Shown: positions 33,810 to 42,442, counted from the stretch's first letter. The stretch: DNA of 64,000 nucleotides from an uncultured Sporosarcina sp. (GCA_948469885.1 CAOKMT010000003.1:62001-126000), one strand, 5' to 3'. Notes: generated by a model from the letters alone, not told the origin. Numbers and translations are program-made.

Positions 33810-34598
33810 ATGACAAAAACAATCGATTTGAATTGTGATATGGGTGAAAGTTTCGGGGTTTATCAACTGGGGCTGGATGATGAAGTGATCCAATTGATAT
33901 CTTCTGTGAACGTCGCTTGTGGGTTTCACGGCGGTGATCATAATATTATGGATCATACCGTTAAGATGGCGAAGAAATACGGGGTCGGTGTAGGGGCACA
34001 TCCGGGTTTTCAGGATTTAGCGGGCTTTGGACGTCGGAATATTGATATGGAAAGAGAAGACTTGATGAATTTGATCATCTATCAAATTGGTGCACTCGAT
34101 ATTTTCTGTCAGAAACATGGTGTTCCGCTTCGTCATGTGAAACCACACGGCAATATGAATAATATGGCGGATGCCGATAGTGAGATGGCGACAAATATTG
34201 TGGATGCGGTGCTTGCGGTACGGTCGGATTTACCAATCATGGTCAAGCCGAATTCACAATTGCATTTAGTCGCAAAAGAAAAGGGATTACCGTTCGTTTT
34301 AGAACTGTTTGCAGACCGAGCTTATCATCATGATTTTTCACTTGTCTCCAGAAGACATGAAGGGGCAGTCATCACCAATCCTGAAGAAGTGGCGAAAAGA
34401 GTCGTGAAAATGGTAAAGGAAGGGAAAGTGAAGACAATCACTGGCGAAGAACTGGAAGTCGACGGACGATCCATTTGTGTACACGGGGATACGCCGACAG
34501 CTTTACAAATGATTAAGGCAATTAAAGAAGAATTGGAAAATGAAGGGGTTGAAATAGCTCCGTTTGACTTGATCCAGCAGAAGTCCCCACTTCTATAA
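33810..34598 (+). CDS. pxpA: 5-oxoprolinase subunit PxpA (LamB/YcsF family)
   Basis: Subunit A of 5-oxoprolinase, 262 aa. The signature IDLNCDMGESFGVYQLG begins the protein, followed by SVNVACGFHGGDHNIMDHTVKMAKKYGVGVGAHPGFQDL and VKPHGNMNNM. The gene order pxpB-pxpC-pxpA, with spacings of 15 and 12 bases, indicates a single transcript. The operon continues into a small membrane protein and a sodium symporter, plausible importers of 5-oxoproline or a precursor. Confidence 0.94.
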   Translation: MTKTIDLNCDMGESFGVYQLGLDDEVIQLISSVNVACGFHGGDHNIMDHTVKMAKKYGVGVGAHPGFQDLAGFGRRNIDMEREDLMNLIIYQIGALDIFCQKHGVPLRHVKPHGNMNNMADADSEMATNIVDAVLAVRSDLPIMVKPNSQLHLVAKEKGLPFVLELFADRAYHHDFSLVSRRHEGAVITNPEEVAKRVVKMVKEGKVKTITGEELEVDGRSICVHGDTPTALQMIKAIKEELENEGVEIAPFDLIQQKSPLL

Positions 34599-34659
34599 GT
34601 GGCGGGATGAATGCGAAAATGCATTTTTAAAAAGTGATTTAAAGATAGGGGATGTAGGG

Positions 34660-34860
34660 GTGGAATGGTTAGCGGGCATTTGGTTTATCGTATTGGTCGG
34701 AGGGCTTCCGACCGTTTTATCGATCGTTTTCGGGCTTTATTGGTTGAAAAATGAACGTTTCCCTTGGGAAAAGGCTGAAGTGGAGCCAATCGATCTTTTT
34801 GAAAATGAAAAACAGGAAAATGTTAAACCTTCCTATGGAAGAGGTGGGGAGGTTGGATAA
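34660..34860 (+). CDS. 66-residue membrane protein paired with the second symporter
   Basis: Small protein with one N-terminal hydrophobic helix (about residues 4-28) and a charged cytoplasmic-type tail (NERFPWEKAEVEPIDLFENE). A GTG start at 34660 follows the purine-rich AGGGGATGTAGGGG. Its last eight bases overlap the TTG start of the symporter, so the two are translationally coupled. No family is recognised. With the 36-residue partner of the first symporter it suggests a general small-subunit role for SSS transporters here; stoichiometry and necessity are unknown. Confidence 0.72.
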   Translation: MEWLAGIWFIVLVGGLPTVLSIVFGLYWLKNERFPWEKAEVEPIDLFENEKQENVKPSYGRGGEVG

Positions 34861-36325
34861 CGCATTAATCGTTATCGGTTTTTCCCTAGTTCTCGGTGCG
34901 ATGGCTATTGTGGCGGTCATATCACATTTACGGTCCAAGGATCTATCTTCATTCTTTATCGCCTCACGGGGGAGTAGCTGGTATCTCATCACTGGATCGT
35001 TATTGGCATCGGGAATAAGTGGCGCTGCTTTTTTCGGAATGGTCGCTTACTATTTCGATTTCGGAATTCCGGTCTTTTGGATAAATGCAGGAATTGCATG
35101 GAGTTATTTCATTTTATGTTTTTTTGTAGGGCCAAGATTGCGCCGCTTTGGTAAAGTAACGATTTCGGATTACCTTGCCGAGCGATTTGATAGTCCTGCG
35201 CTTCGTCCTGTTTTTTCAATCATTGTTTCGGTATGGATGATTATTTTGCTTGGGACATTGTACGTGCAGGGTGGCTTATTGTTTTCTCAAATGTTTGGTT
35301 GGGACTATGGGACAAGTTCAATTATCACTTGTTTACTCGTCATCGTGTTTACAGTTTTTGGCGGCATGGTCGTTGTGATGAATACAGACCTTCTATCGAT
35401 GATCGTCCTGACAGTGGCGCTTTTGATTGCGCTACCGTTAATTATAAGTTCAGCGGGAGGCTGGACGGAAGTTGCCTCAACAATCAATGCCACACAACCG
35501 GAGTATTTCACTTCTACTGGCACGGTAACGTTAATGACAGCGTTCTCTTGGTTTTTTATATGGTGTTTTGGATATTTGGGGAATCCAGGTTTTTTAACGC
35601 GTTTTTATGCAGCGAAAAATGAAAGAGAAATCATTAAAGCCGGGATAGGCATCTCAGTCTTATACCTTCCAGTCTATGGAATCGTCTTCTTTTCTGCAGC
35701 AGCGGCTAAGCTTTTATACCCGACAATTGCAGATTCGGAATTGGTGTGGATCACCTATATGTATGAGTACACACCAGCACTCATAATTGGAATTGCGATG
35801 GCGGGGGTTTTTGCCTCAATCCTCTCTTCCGCGAATACTTGGCTTTTGGCAGGAGCGACAAGCTTGGCACGCGATATTTATCAAAAGCTAATTAATAAAG
35901 AGGTCTCGGACCAGAAATTGCTGATCTATTCGAAGCTGCTTATTATTTTTCTTGGTGCTTTGGCAGTGCCGATTGGTATTTGGCGACCTGCCTATATTAT
36001 GGAAATGATGAATATCGCTTATTTGGTCGCAGGCAGTACCGGCGGACTCGTTATCTTGTTAAGTATGTATTATCGAAATATGACAAAGGAAGCGGCCTGG
36101 GCTGGTCTCATAACAGGTGGAATTGTTTCCATCACATGGAGAGTTCTCCAATTGACGAGTATTCTGACAGAAGCGATTAATCCAATGATACCTACTTTAC
36201 TTATCTCATTAATTGTTATTATCATTGTAAGTAAAATGACAAAACCTACTGAAGAGATGATCCAGTTTTACAATCGATTGGCCACAAAGAAAGTCGACTC
36301 AATCGAGCCTAGCGTCCGGTTGTAA
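34853..36325 (+). CDS. sodium:solute symporter (SSS family), second copy
   Basis: Na+-coupled symporter of 490 aa with about 13 helices. Typical family blocks are RSKDLSSFFIASRGSSWYLITGSLLASGISGAAFFG, RLRRFGKVTISDYLAERFDSPALRP and GVFASILSSANTWLLAGATSLARDIYQKL. The longer frame from 34751 runs through the preceding small gene. TTG at 34853, after GAGGTGGGG, gives the expected N-terminus just before the first helix. As the last gene of the pxp transcription unit it probably carries 5-oxoproline or a related acid. A GAAA-loop terminator follows at 36335. Confidence 0.88.
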   Translation: MDNALIVIGFSLVLGAMAIVAVISHLRSKDLSSFFIASRGSSWYLITGSLLASGISGAAFFGMVAYYFDFGIPVFWINAGIAWSYFILCFFVGPRLRRFGKVTISDYLAERFDSPALRPVFSIIVSVWMIILLGTLYVQGGLLFSQMFGWDYGTSSIITCLLVIVFTVFGGMVVVMNTDLLSMIVLTVALLIALPLIISSAGGWTEVASTINATQPEYFTSTGTVTLMTAFSWFFIWCFGYLGNPGFLTRFYAAKNEREIIKAGIGISVLYLPVYGIVFFSAAAAKLLYPTIADSELVWITYMYEYTPALIIGIAMAGVFASILSSANTWLLAGATSLARDIYQKLINKEVSDQKLLIYSKLLIIFLGALAVPIGIWRPAYIMEMMNIAYLVAGSTGGLVILLSMYYRNMTKEAAWAGLITGGIVSITWRVLQLTSILTEAINPMIPTLLISLIVIIIVSKMTKPTEEMIQFYNRLATKKVDSIEPSVRL

Positions 36326-36334
36326 GGAAAATGT

Positions 36335-36373
36335 TCCGATAAAGAGTAGAAATACTTTTTATCGGATTTTTTT
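36335..36373 (+). terminator. rho-independent terminator with GAAA loop
   Basis: TCCGATAAAGAGTA at 36335-36348 pairs with the segment ending TTTATCGGA at 36366 around a GAAA tetraloop, followed by TTTTTTTATT. It ends the TAXI-pxp-symporter unit. Confidence 0.9.
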
Positions 36374-36398
36374 ATTGGAATCATACAGGGGGAATGGG

Positions 36399-36418
36399 GT
36401 GTTGCAAATTTGCAACAC
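36399..36418 (+). promoter_or_regulatory. 20-bp perfect palindrome, operator candidate 1
   Basis: GTGTTGCAAATTTGCAACAC is a perfect palindrome with core GTTGC-N6-GCAAC. It lies about 110 bases upstream of a second site with the same core and spacing, ahead of the AAA+ regulator gene. Confidence 0.6.
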
Positions 36419-36491
36419 TTTTATAAATGGACTACGAAAAAAGGTGAATGAGGCATGCAATAAGTGAAAAATAAATAATTATCAAAAAATT

Positions 36492-36511
36492 ACGTTGCGC
36501 TATTGCAACGT
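36492..36511 (+). promoter_or_regulatory. inverted repeat, operator candidate 2 overlapping the -35 box
   Basis: ACGTTGC at 36492-36498 and GCAACGT at 36505-36511 enclose six bases, again GTTGC-N6-GCAAC. Its right arm overlaps the -35 element of the predicted promoter, an arrangement expected for autorepression. Confidence 0.6.
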
Positions 36512-36531
36512 ATAGGCACTTTGTGTATACT
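36503..36531 (+). promoter_or_regulatory. sigma-A-type promoter of the AAA+ regulator gene
   Basis: TTGCAA at 36503-36508 and TATACT at 36526-36531 are separated by 17 bases. This puts the start about 95 bases before the regulator's ATG. No -24/-12 (sigma-54) element was seen in this region. Confidence 0.55.
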
Positions 36532-36630
36532 GAAAAAAGTAAGTTATTAAACTATTCATTATTTAACTAATTTTACAAACATCATAGACTTGCAGAGTGT
36601 ATCACGTAAAGGTTTTAGAGGTGAGAATAA

Positions 36631-38670
36631 ATGATTGTTAAGGACGTGATGAACAGAACTTCCATTAAGCATTATGAAAACGATTACATAGAAGACGTTG
36701 CGAAAAGGATTATTGCTAGAGGAGACGAAGGGGGTCTCGTTTACAACGAACGTGACGAACTAACGGGGTGTTTTACTTATAAAGACTTACTGAAGGGGAT
36801 TGTGGAGAAAGGCGAAACATTACTTCATGTTTGTACAAGGCATTACAAACTCGTCAATGAAAACAGTGTGATTGAAGAAGTCCATTTCGAAAAGAATGAT
36901 GTCTGTCCAGTCACCAATAGAAATGCTGATATTACAGGATTCATCACAAAAAGCGATTACTTAAAAGCGATTGCGAAAACGACGAAAATTGAGCGTAATC
37001 GACTGGACGCAATATTCAACTCGGCACATAACGGCATATTATCGATCGATTTGGAAGGACAAATCACTGCCATCAATCCACCAGCTGAAAAAATGGCTTT
37101 GGTGACGAAAGAAGAAGCGATCGGTAAATTTTTAACAGATGTCGTCACACCGAGTGGATTATTGGATGTCATCCGAACCGGGGAAGGCCATACGGAAAAA
37201 TATAAAGTCGGCAAAAGAATGTATTTAACACATAGAAGTCCGATTTACGATGAACAAAGACTGATTGGGGCGGTCGGCGTTTTCCAAGATATTTCCGAAA
37301 TTGAAATTGTTTCAAGTGAATTGGATTCTGTTAAACAATTAATGAATGAAATGGACACGATTATCAGTCATTCAAGTGATGGGATATGCATTGTTAACGC
37401 CGAAGGAGAAATGATTAAGAAAAATCATAAGTTCGGAGAATTGTATTTTGGCGGTTTGCATGAAGCGCGACGAAGGGAAGATTTCCTTACAATAATCGGG
37501 CATGTAGTGAAAAAAGGGGAACCATACAATGCCATTGAACCAGGTACGGATGGGGATAACTCGCTAATCATTACGGCGAATCCTGTCAAAAATGCAACCG
37601 GATGTGTCGAAAGAATTGTTATGAGTGTTAAGGATATGACAGAAATCGATCATCTTCGCCAACAGTTAGAAAAAACACAAGGGGTTTTAAAAAATATACA
37701 AAATGAAAAAAGGGGAACGAGTTTTGTCGCAACTTCAAAGAAAATGAAGAAAATCGTTGACCAAGCGATGCAGCTTGCTAAAGTCGACGTTACGATCCTT
37801 TTGACGGGGGAAAAAGGGGTCGGAAAAGAAACGATTGCTAATAGGATTCAAATGGCAAGTTTGAGAAAGGACAAGCCATTCATCAAAGTGGATTGTGATG
37901 CAATTTCGGAAGAGCAGATGGCTTACGAATTATTCGGTTATGAAATCGGTGCCTGTCCGGAAGCGCCGGAAAGCGAAAAAAAGGGGCTTTTTGAACAAGC
38001 AGATGGCGGTACAATTCTTTTAGATGAAATCGGTCGGATTCCACTTCCGTTACAAGTGAAGTTACTCCGTGTTTTGCAGGAGCAACAGCTATCGAGAGTG
38101 GGGGCGATCGAATCGAGAAAAATCAACGTTCGGATCATCGCAACGACAAGTCAAAATTTAGAAGCACTCGTGGCAACTCAAAAGTTTAGAGAAGATCTTT
38201 ACTTCCGGATTAATGTCATTCCAATTATGTTGCCAGCACTTCGAGAAAGACCGGAAGATATTCCTGATTTGGTCCAACTGTACGCGGATTTATTTGCAGT
38301 GCGATATAAAAAGAGGATTCAGTTGACCGAAGAGATGATGCGCGCATTTGTTCATCACGAGTGGCCGGGGAATATACGAGAACTTGTATATGTGCTTGAA
38401 AAGATTTACGCGACCCTATCTGAAAATCGACTGACGGAAGAATGGTTATTAGACTTTTTGGAAAACGGGTCGTCGCATAAGTCGACAATCGAACAGTCAA
38501 TCACGGTCAATAAGGTGATCCCGCTTAAACAAGCAGTCGCAGAGTTAGAAAGGCAACTGATTGAGAAAGCAGGAGAAACGGAAATCTCTTATAGGCAAAT
38601 TGCTAAAGTGCTTGAAGTGAGTCCATCGACCATTATTCGTAAAGTGAAGAAAAGGGAGGCACATCATTGA
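36631..38670 (+). CDS. CBS-PAS-AAA+ transcriptional regulator with degenerate GAFTGA loop
   Basis: A 679-aa regulator. Residues 1-115 form a CBS pair, about 120-225 and 240-345 are PAS-like sensor domains, 365-600 is an AAA+ domain, and the C-terminus is a Fis/TyrR-like helix-turn-helix (ISYRQIAKVLEVSPSTIIRKV). Walker A is GEKGVGKE (393-400), Walker B TILLDEIG (461-468), and arginine-finger region FREDLYFRINV. The GAFTGA loop that grips sigma-54 reads GACPEA (440-445), so activation of sigma-54 promoters is doubtful; a TyrR-like sigma-A regulator is more likely. ATG at 36631 follows AGAGGTGAG. It is the first gene of the downstream CoA-activation/TRAP unit and overlaps the next gene (TTGA). 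Confidence 0.88.
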   Translation: MIVKDVMNRTSIKHYENDYIEDVAKRIIARGDEGGLVYNERDELTGCFTYKDLLKGIVEKGETLLHVCTRHYKLVNENSVIEEVHFEKNDVCPVTNRNADITGFITKSDYLKAIAKTTKIERNRLDAIFNSAHNGILSIDLEGQITAINPPAEKMALVTKEEAIGKFLTDVVTPSGLLDVIRTGEGHTEKYKVGKRMYLTHRSPIYDEQRLIGAVGVFQDISEIEIVSSELDSVKQLMNEMDTIISHSSDGICIVNAEGEMIKKNHKFGELYFGGLHEARRREDFLTIIGHVVKKGEPYNAIEPGTDGDNSLIITANPVKNATGCVERIVMSVKDMTEIDHLRQQLEKTQGVLKNIQNEKRGTSFVATSKKMKKIVDQAMQLAKVDVTILLTGEKGVGKETIANRIQMASLRKDKPFIKVDCDAISEEQMAYELFGYEIGACPEAPESEKKGLFEQADGGTILLDEIGRIPLPLQVKLLRVLQEQQLSRVGAIESRKINVRIIATTSQNLEALVATQKFREDLYFRINVIPIMLPALRERPEDIPDLVQLYADLFAVRYKKRIQLTEEMMRAFVHHEWPGNIRELVYVLEKIYATLSENRLTEEWLLDFLENGSSHKSTIEQSITVNKVIPLKQAVAELERQLIEKAGETEISYRQIAKVLEVSPSTIIRKVKKREAHH

Positions 38671-40043
38671 CTAGACTAAAAGCGATGCTTACTCCCGCGT
38701 CAATTGCGATTGTAGGGGCTTCCAATAATTATCACCAAAATACAGGAAGAGTGATCGTCAATCTTCAAAAGTCGAATTATTCGGGAAAGTTGTATTTGGT
38801 GAATCCGAAGCACGAAAAAATTTCAGGTATGACTTGTTATCCATCGCTCTCGGATATTAAGGCGGAAGTTGATCTTGTTTGTGTCGTTGTGCCTTATTTG
38901 AAAGTGGCAGATATTGTGAAAGAGTGTGTAGAAAAAAAAGTGAAAGCTGTCGTGATCATCAGTGCAGGTTTTTCCGAAAGTGGACAAGCGGGGATTGAAA
39001 GGGAAAACGAGCTGAAAAAAATCGTCGAAAATAGTGACACGATGCTTTATGGACCGAACGCACCCGGGTTTTACCATTTCGCTGAAAATTGGGGGATTTC
39101 TTTTTCTCCCCGCTTCGATCCGAAACAGTTCAAAGCGGGTTCCGTCGGCTTGATCAGTCATGGGGGCAGTTTAGGGCGTGCTGTGCTGGATGCCAATGAA
39201 AAAGGAGTTGGCTTCTCTTATTGGTTATCTCCGGGAAATGAAGTGGACATTTCGCTCTCGGATTGCTTTCAGCTTTTATTGGAAGATGAGTCGACGAAGG
39301 TAATCATTTTTATTATCGAAGGGATTCGGGACGAAGAGACTTTTTTCCGGCTGTTACATGAAGCCTATTTGAAAGGAAAATCTGTCATTTTTTTCTCGAT
39401 CGGACATTCTGAAATATCTAGACGAGCCGTAGCAAAGCATCTTGGTCATCATGAAAATTATGCATTCCCTTTAGATTTGATAACACATCCGGGACTACTC
39501 AAAGTGGACAGCTTGAACGAAATCGTCTCGGTCAGTTGGCTGATCGATACTTATAAGATGCCAAAAGGGAATCGAACCGTCATTTTTTCTTGGGCAGGCG
39601 CCATATCTATCTATTTGACAGATCTATGCGAAAAGTATGATATCAACCTTCCGCCAATTAGTGAAAAACTGGAAGAACAATTGAAATCTGTCACGAAGGT
39701 AGATAAGGAATTTATGAATCCGATCGATTTGACGACAGCGGTTTACAATGATTTGGATATTTTGACTCAAGGTTTGGATCTGATTTGTGAGTCGGGCGAA
39801 TTTGACAATATTATTATCCCTTTTCCATTTCAAGTGGACTATGAAAATGAAATCTTATCGCGTCATCTCGTTAAAAAAATGTCGGAGCGACGTAATCTAT
39901 TCATCCCTATCTTTATGACGCAAGGGTATTCGGATGAGCTGGCGTTGGAAATTTTAAAGGACGCGCAATACCCATTCTTTTTTGATGAACAAGTTGCTGT
40001 TAAATCACTCGGACTTTTTTTAAAGCATAAAAAAATACGATGA
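38667..40043 (+). CDS. NDP-forming acyl-CoA synthetase-like protein (alpha part only)
   Basis: A 458-aa protein related to the alpha subunit of ADP-forming acetate-CoA ligases and succinyl-CoA synthetases. A CoA-binding Rossmann domain (SIAIVGASNNYHQNTGRVIVNL) is followed by two flavodoxin-like CoA-ligase domains. The usual SHTG phosphohistidine loop is replaced by KHLGHH, which still offers histidines, and the typical SQSG of the first ligase domain is SHGG. No ATP-grasp beta domain is fused or adjacent, so it may be non-catalytic or need a distant partner. The TTG start at 38667 overlaps the regulator's stop, implying tight co-expression. It sits directly before the CoA transferase genes. 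Confidence 0.8.
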   Translation: MTRLKAMLTPASIAIVGASNNYHQNTGRVIVNLQKSNYSGKLYLVNPKHEKISGMTCYPSLSDIKAEVDLVCVVVPYLKVADIVKECVEKKVKAVVIISAGFSESGQAGIERENELKKIVENSDTMLYGPNAPGFYHFAENWGISFSPRFDPKQFKAGSVGLISHGGSLGRAVLDANEKGVGFSYWLSPGNEVDISLSDCFQLLLEDESTKVIIFIIEGIRDEETFFRLLHEAYLKGKSVIFFSIGHSEISRRAVAKHLGHHENYAFPLDLITHPGLLKVDSLNEIVSVSWLIDTYKMPKGNRTVIFSWAGAISIYLTDLCEKYDINLPPISEKLEEQLKSVTKVDKEFMNPIDLTTAVYNDLDILTQGLDLICESGEFDNIIIPFPFQVDYENEILSRHLVKKMSERRNLFIPIFMTQGYSDELALEILKDAQYPFFFDEQVAVKSLGLFLKHKKIR

Positions 40044-40058
40044 AGAAGGGGAATGAAG

Positions 40059-40748
40059 ATGAAGAAATTAATAGATAAAAAAGAATTTTTACAGTACATC
40101 AATGATGGAGATACATTGCTCGTTGGCGGTTTTGGCTTGTCTGGCACGCCGCTTACGCTTATTGATGAACTAGCAGCATCGTCCAAAAAAGAGTTAACGG
40201 TTGTCAGTAATAATTTGGGGGAAGAAGGGAAAGGGCTCGGCAAGCTGTTGTTTAAAAAAGGTCAATTGAAAAAAGCTGCCGGTTCTTATTTCACTTCTAA
40301 CCGAGACGCAGTGCAAGCTTGGTCCGACGGAGAATTGGAGATCGAACTCATTCCACAAGGGACGTTGGCAGAGGCTGTTCGTTGTGGCGGTGCGGGCATC
40401 GGTGGGTTTTATACAAAGACGGCTGTTGGTACAAAGTTAGCGGAAGGCAAGGAAGAGAAAGAGATAGATGGAGAGACTTTCATTTTAGAAAAAGGGATTA
40501 AAGGGGATGTTGCTTTAATTAAAGCGTTGAAAGCAGACAAATACGGAAATTTGGTTTATGACCATACGGGCTTGAACTTGAATGGTGTCATGGCAACAGC
40601 AGGGAAGACAGTGATCGCTGAAGTCGATGAAATCGTCGAAGTGGGGGAATTATCGCCGGCAGAAATTGTAACGCCTCATGTCTATGTCGATTATATCGTC
40701 ATGAGCAGTTATGTGAAAACAGGAGGGAAATACGTTGAGTCAAAATAA
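40059..40748 (+). CDS. 3-oxoacid / acyl CoA-transferase, subunit A
   Basis: Alpha subunit of a family-I CoA transferase (ScoA/AtoD type), 229 aa. The N-terminus ends a strand in GDTLLVGGFGLSGTPLTLIDEL, and GGAGIGGFYTKTAVGT and KADKYGNLVYDHTGLNLN are conserved. It transfers CoA from an acyl-CoA donor (succinyl- or acetyl-CoA) to a carboxylate. ATG at 40059 is 7 bases after AAGGGG; ATG at 40053 is too close. The subunit B gene overlaps its end by 14 bases. Substrate is likely the carboxylate imported by the TAXI-TRAP system. Confidence 0.93.
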   Translation: MKKLIDKKEFLQYINDGDTLLVGGFGLSGTPLTLIDELAASSKKELTVVSNNLGEEGKGLGKLLFKKGQLKKAAGSYFTSNRDAVQAWSDGELEIELIPQGTLAEAVRCGGAGIGGFYTKTAVGTKLAEGKEEKEIDGETFILEKGIKGDVALIKALKADKYGNLVYDHTGLNLNGVMATAGKTVIAEVDEIVEVGELSPAEIVTPHVYVDYIVMSSYVKTGGKYVESK

Positions 40749-41385
40749 TCGTATTACAATCGCAAAACGTGTCGTCCAAGAACTTAAAGAAGGGCAAGTT
40801 GTCAATTTAGGTGTCGGAATTCCAACACTGATCCCCGATTATTTAGGAGATAAACACGTATTCTTGCAATCTGAAAATGGATTGTTAGGAATGGGACCAA
40901 CGCCACCTGAAGAGGATATCAATATGGATCTGATCAGTGCAAGTAAGCAGCCGATCACAATGGAGATTGGCGCTTCCTTATTCGACAGTTCCGCATCCTT
41001 CGCTATGATCCGGGGGGGACATGTCGATGCAGCGGTGCTCGGTGCATTGGAAGTGGATGAAACAGGAGAAATTGCAAATTGGGCAGTACCAGGGCAAACG
41101 ATTCTCGGCGTCGGTGGAGCGATGGATTTGGTCGCGGGTGCGAAAAAAATCATATTGACGATGAGTCATACAGCGAAAAACGGTAATGCCAAACTCGTTA
41201 AAAAGTTGAATTGTCCGCGTAGCGGTGTCCGGAAAGCGGATATGGTCATTACAGAGCATGCGGTCTTCAAGTTTGTGGATGGTTCCATGGAACTTGTCGA
41301 AATCTTATCGGATTTAACAATCGAGCAACTAAAAGAAATAACGGAAGCGGAGTTTACATACTCCCCCGAACTATTGGAAGCATAA
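40735..41385 (+). CDS. 3-oxoacid / acyl CoA-transferase, subunit B
   Basis: Beta subunit (ScoB/AtoA type), 216 aa, the usual length. The catalytic glutamate lies in FLQSENGLLGMGP, and GGHVDAAVLGALEVDETGEIANWAVPG is conserved. A TTG start at 40735 follows AGGAGGG and overlaps subunit A, so synthesis is coupled. It forms the heteromeric transferase with the preceding gene and precedes a TAXI binding protein by 16 bases, linking CoA activation to uptake. Confidence 0.94.
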   Translation: MSQNNRITIAKRVVQELKEGQVVNLGVGIPTLIPDYLGDKHVFLQSENGLLGMGPTPPEEDINMDLISASKQPITMEIGASLFDSSASFAMIRGGHVDAAVLGALEVDETGEIANWAVPGQTILGVGGAMDLVAGAKKIILTMSHTAKNGNAKLVKKLNCPRSGVRKADMVITEHAVFKFVDGSMELVEILSDLTIEQLKEITEAEFTYSPELLEA

Positions 41386-41401
41386 TTAGGAGGAAGTTTT
41401 G

Positions 41402-42406
41402 ATGAAGAAGAGATTAGCGTTTTTATTGATGGTATTCAGTTTGGTATTTGCGATGGTTGCTTGTTCTTCTGATGAAGGCAGCGGAGAAGGAAGTAAGGAA
41501 GACAAACCTAAACCGGAAGGCGCGCCGTCAGAAATCACTTTCGCTTCCGCAACGGTTGGTGGGTTTTGGTACACATTATCCGGCGCGATGAGCGACAAAA
41601 TGAAAACGGTTTACCCGGACTCTTCCGTTACGATTGTTGAAGGCGGATCGGTCTCCAATTTACTTGGTTTGGGGAATGGTGTCTTTACGATAGGGTTCAG
41701 TAACGGACAAACTGTTCCGGAAGCTTTGAATGCGATCGGACCTTTCGATGAAAAAATCGAAAATGTAAGCACGGTTGCGACGCTTTACCCTAACCCATTT
41801 CATATGGTCGTTCGTGCGGATTCAGATATTTACACAGTGGAAGACTTGAAAGGAAAAGTGGTAAGCCCAGGTATTAAAGGGTACAGCGGAGAACTCGCTT
41901 TCTTGGATGTACTGGATATTGTTGGCATGTCCTATGACGATTTGGGTGGAATTGAATACATCGGTACGGCAGATGGTGCTGATTTGATGCGTGACAAGCA
42001 CATCGATGCAATTGTTGGGATGGTTGCTGCACCGGTTTCAACTTTCCAAGAGCTAGATACGACAGTTGGCATCCGACTCATTTCCTTGGATGAAGAAGTT
42101 GTTCAAAAAATGCATGAGAAAAACGAAGGTTATTTACCGTACACAATTGAAGGCGGCACATATCCGAAAGTGAAAGAGGATAACACCACCGTTGCTGGTT
42201 ATTCAGTGTTACTCGTCAACAACGATTTGATGGATGAGGATGCCGTTTACGAATTGACGAAAATGATGTTCGAAGAAAAAGATCACTGGTTGAAAATTTC
42301 TGATGTTATGAAAGATTTCGATGCGGAATACTCAGTGGAAAATAATGTAGGGGAAATGCATCCGGGTGCCATTAAATATTATAAAGAAGTGGGAGCTATG
42401 GAATAA
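41402..42406 (+). CDS. TAXI-family TRAP transporter solute-binding lipoprotein (copy 2)
   Basis: Solute-binding lipoprotein of the TAXI type, 334 aa, with lipobox MVAC and Cys21. The mature part starts EITFASATVGGFWYTLSGAM. It is a close paralogue of the orphan at 31031 over the whole length. ATG at 41402 follows AGGAGGA with 7 bases spacing. The cognate fused TRAP permease begins 36 bases downstream. Likely ligand is a carboxylate or small organic acid later activated by the CoA transferase. Confidence 0.92.
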   Translation: MKKRLAFLLMVFSLVFAMVACSSDEGSGEGSKEDKPKPEGAPSEITFASATVGGFWYTLSGAMSDKMKTVYPDSSVTIVEGGSVSNLLGLGNGVFTIGFSNGQTVPEALNAIGPFDEKIENVSTVATLYPNPFHMVVRADSDIYTVEDLKGKVVSPGIKGYSGELAFLDVLDIVGMSYDDLGGIEYIGTADGADLMRDKHIDAIVGMVAAPVSTFQELDTTVGIRLISLDEEVVQKMHEKNEGYLPYTIEGGTYPKVKEDNTTVAGYSVLLVNNDLMDEDAVYELTKMMFEEKDHWLKISDVMKDFDAEYSVENNVGEMHPGAIKYYKEVGAME

Positions 42407-42442
42407 GCTTTATTCCATGTTGCTTGTAAGGGGTGTTTTGTA

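Noticed and set aside
36509..36531. Possible sigma-54 -24 element (AGGCAC) before the AAA+ regulator
   Set aside because: No GC at the -12 position at the right spacing, while a sigma-A promoter with 17-base spacer overlaps the same place.
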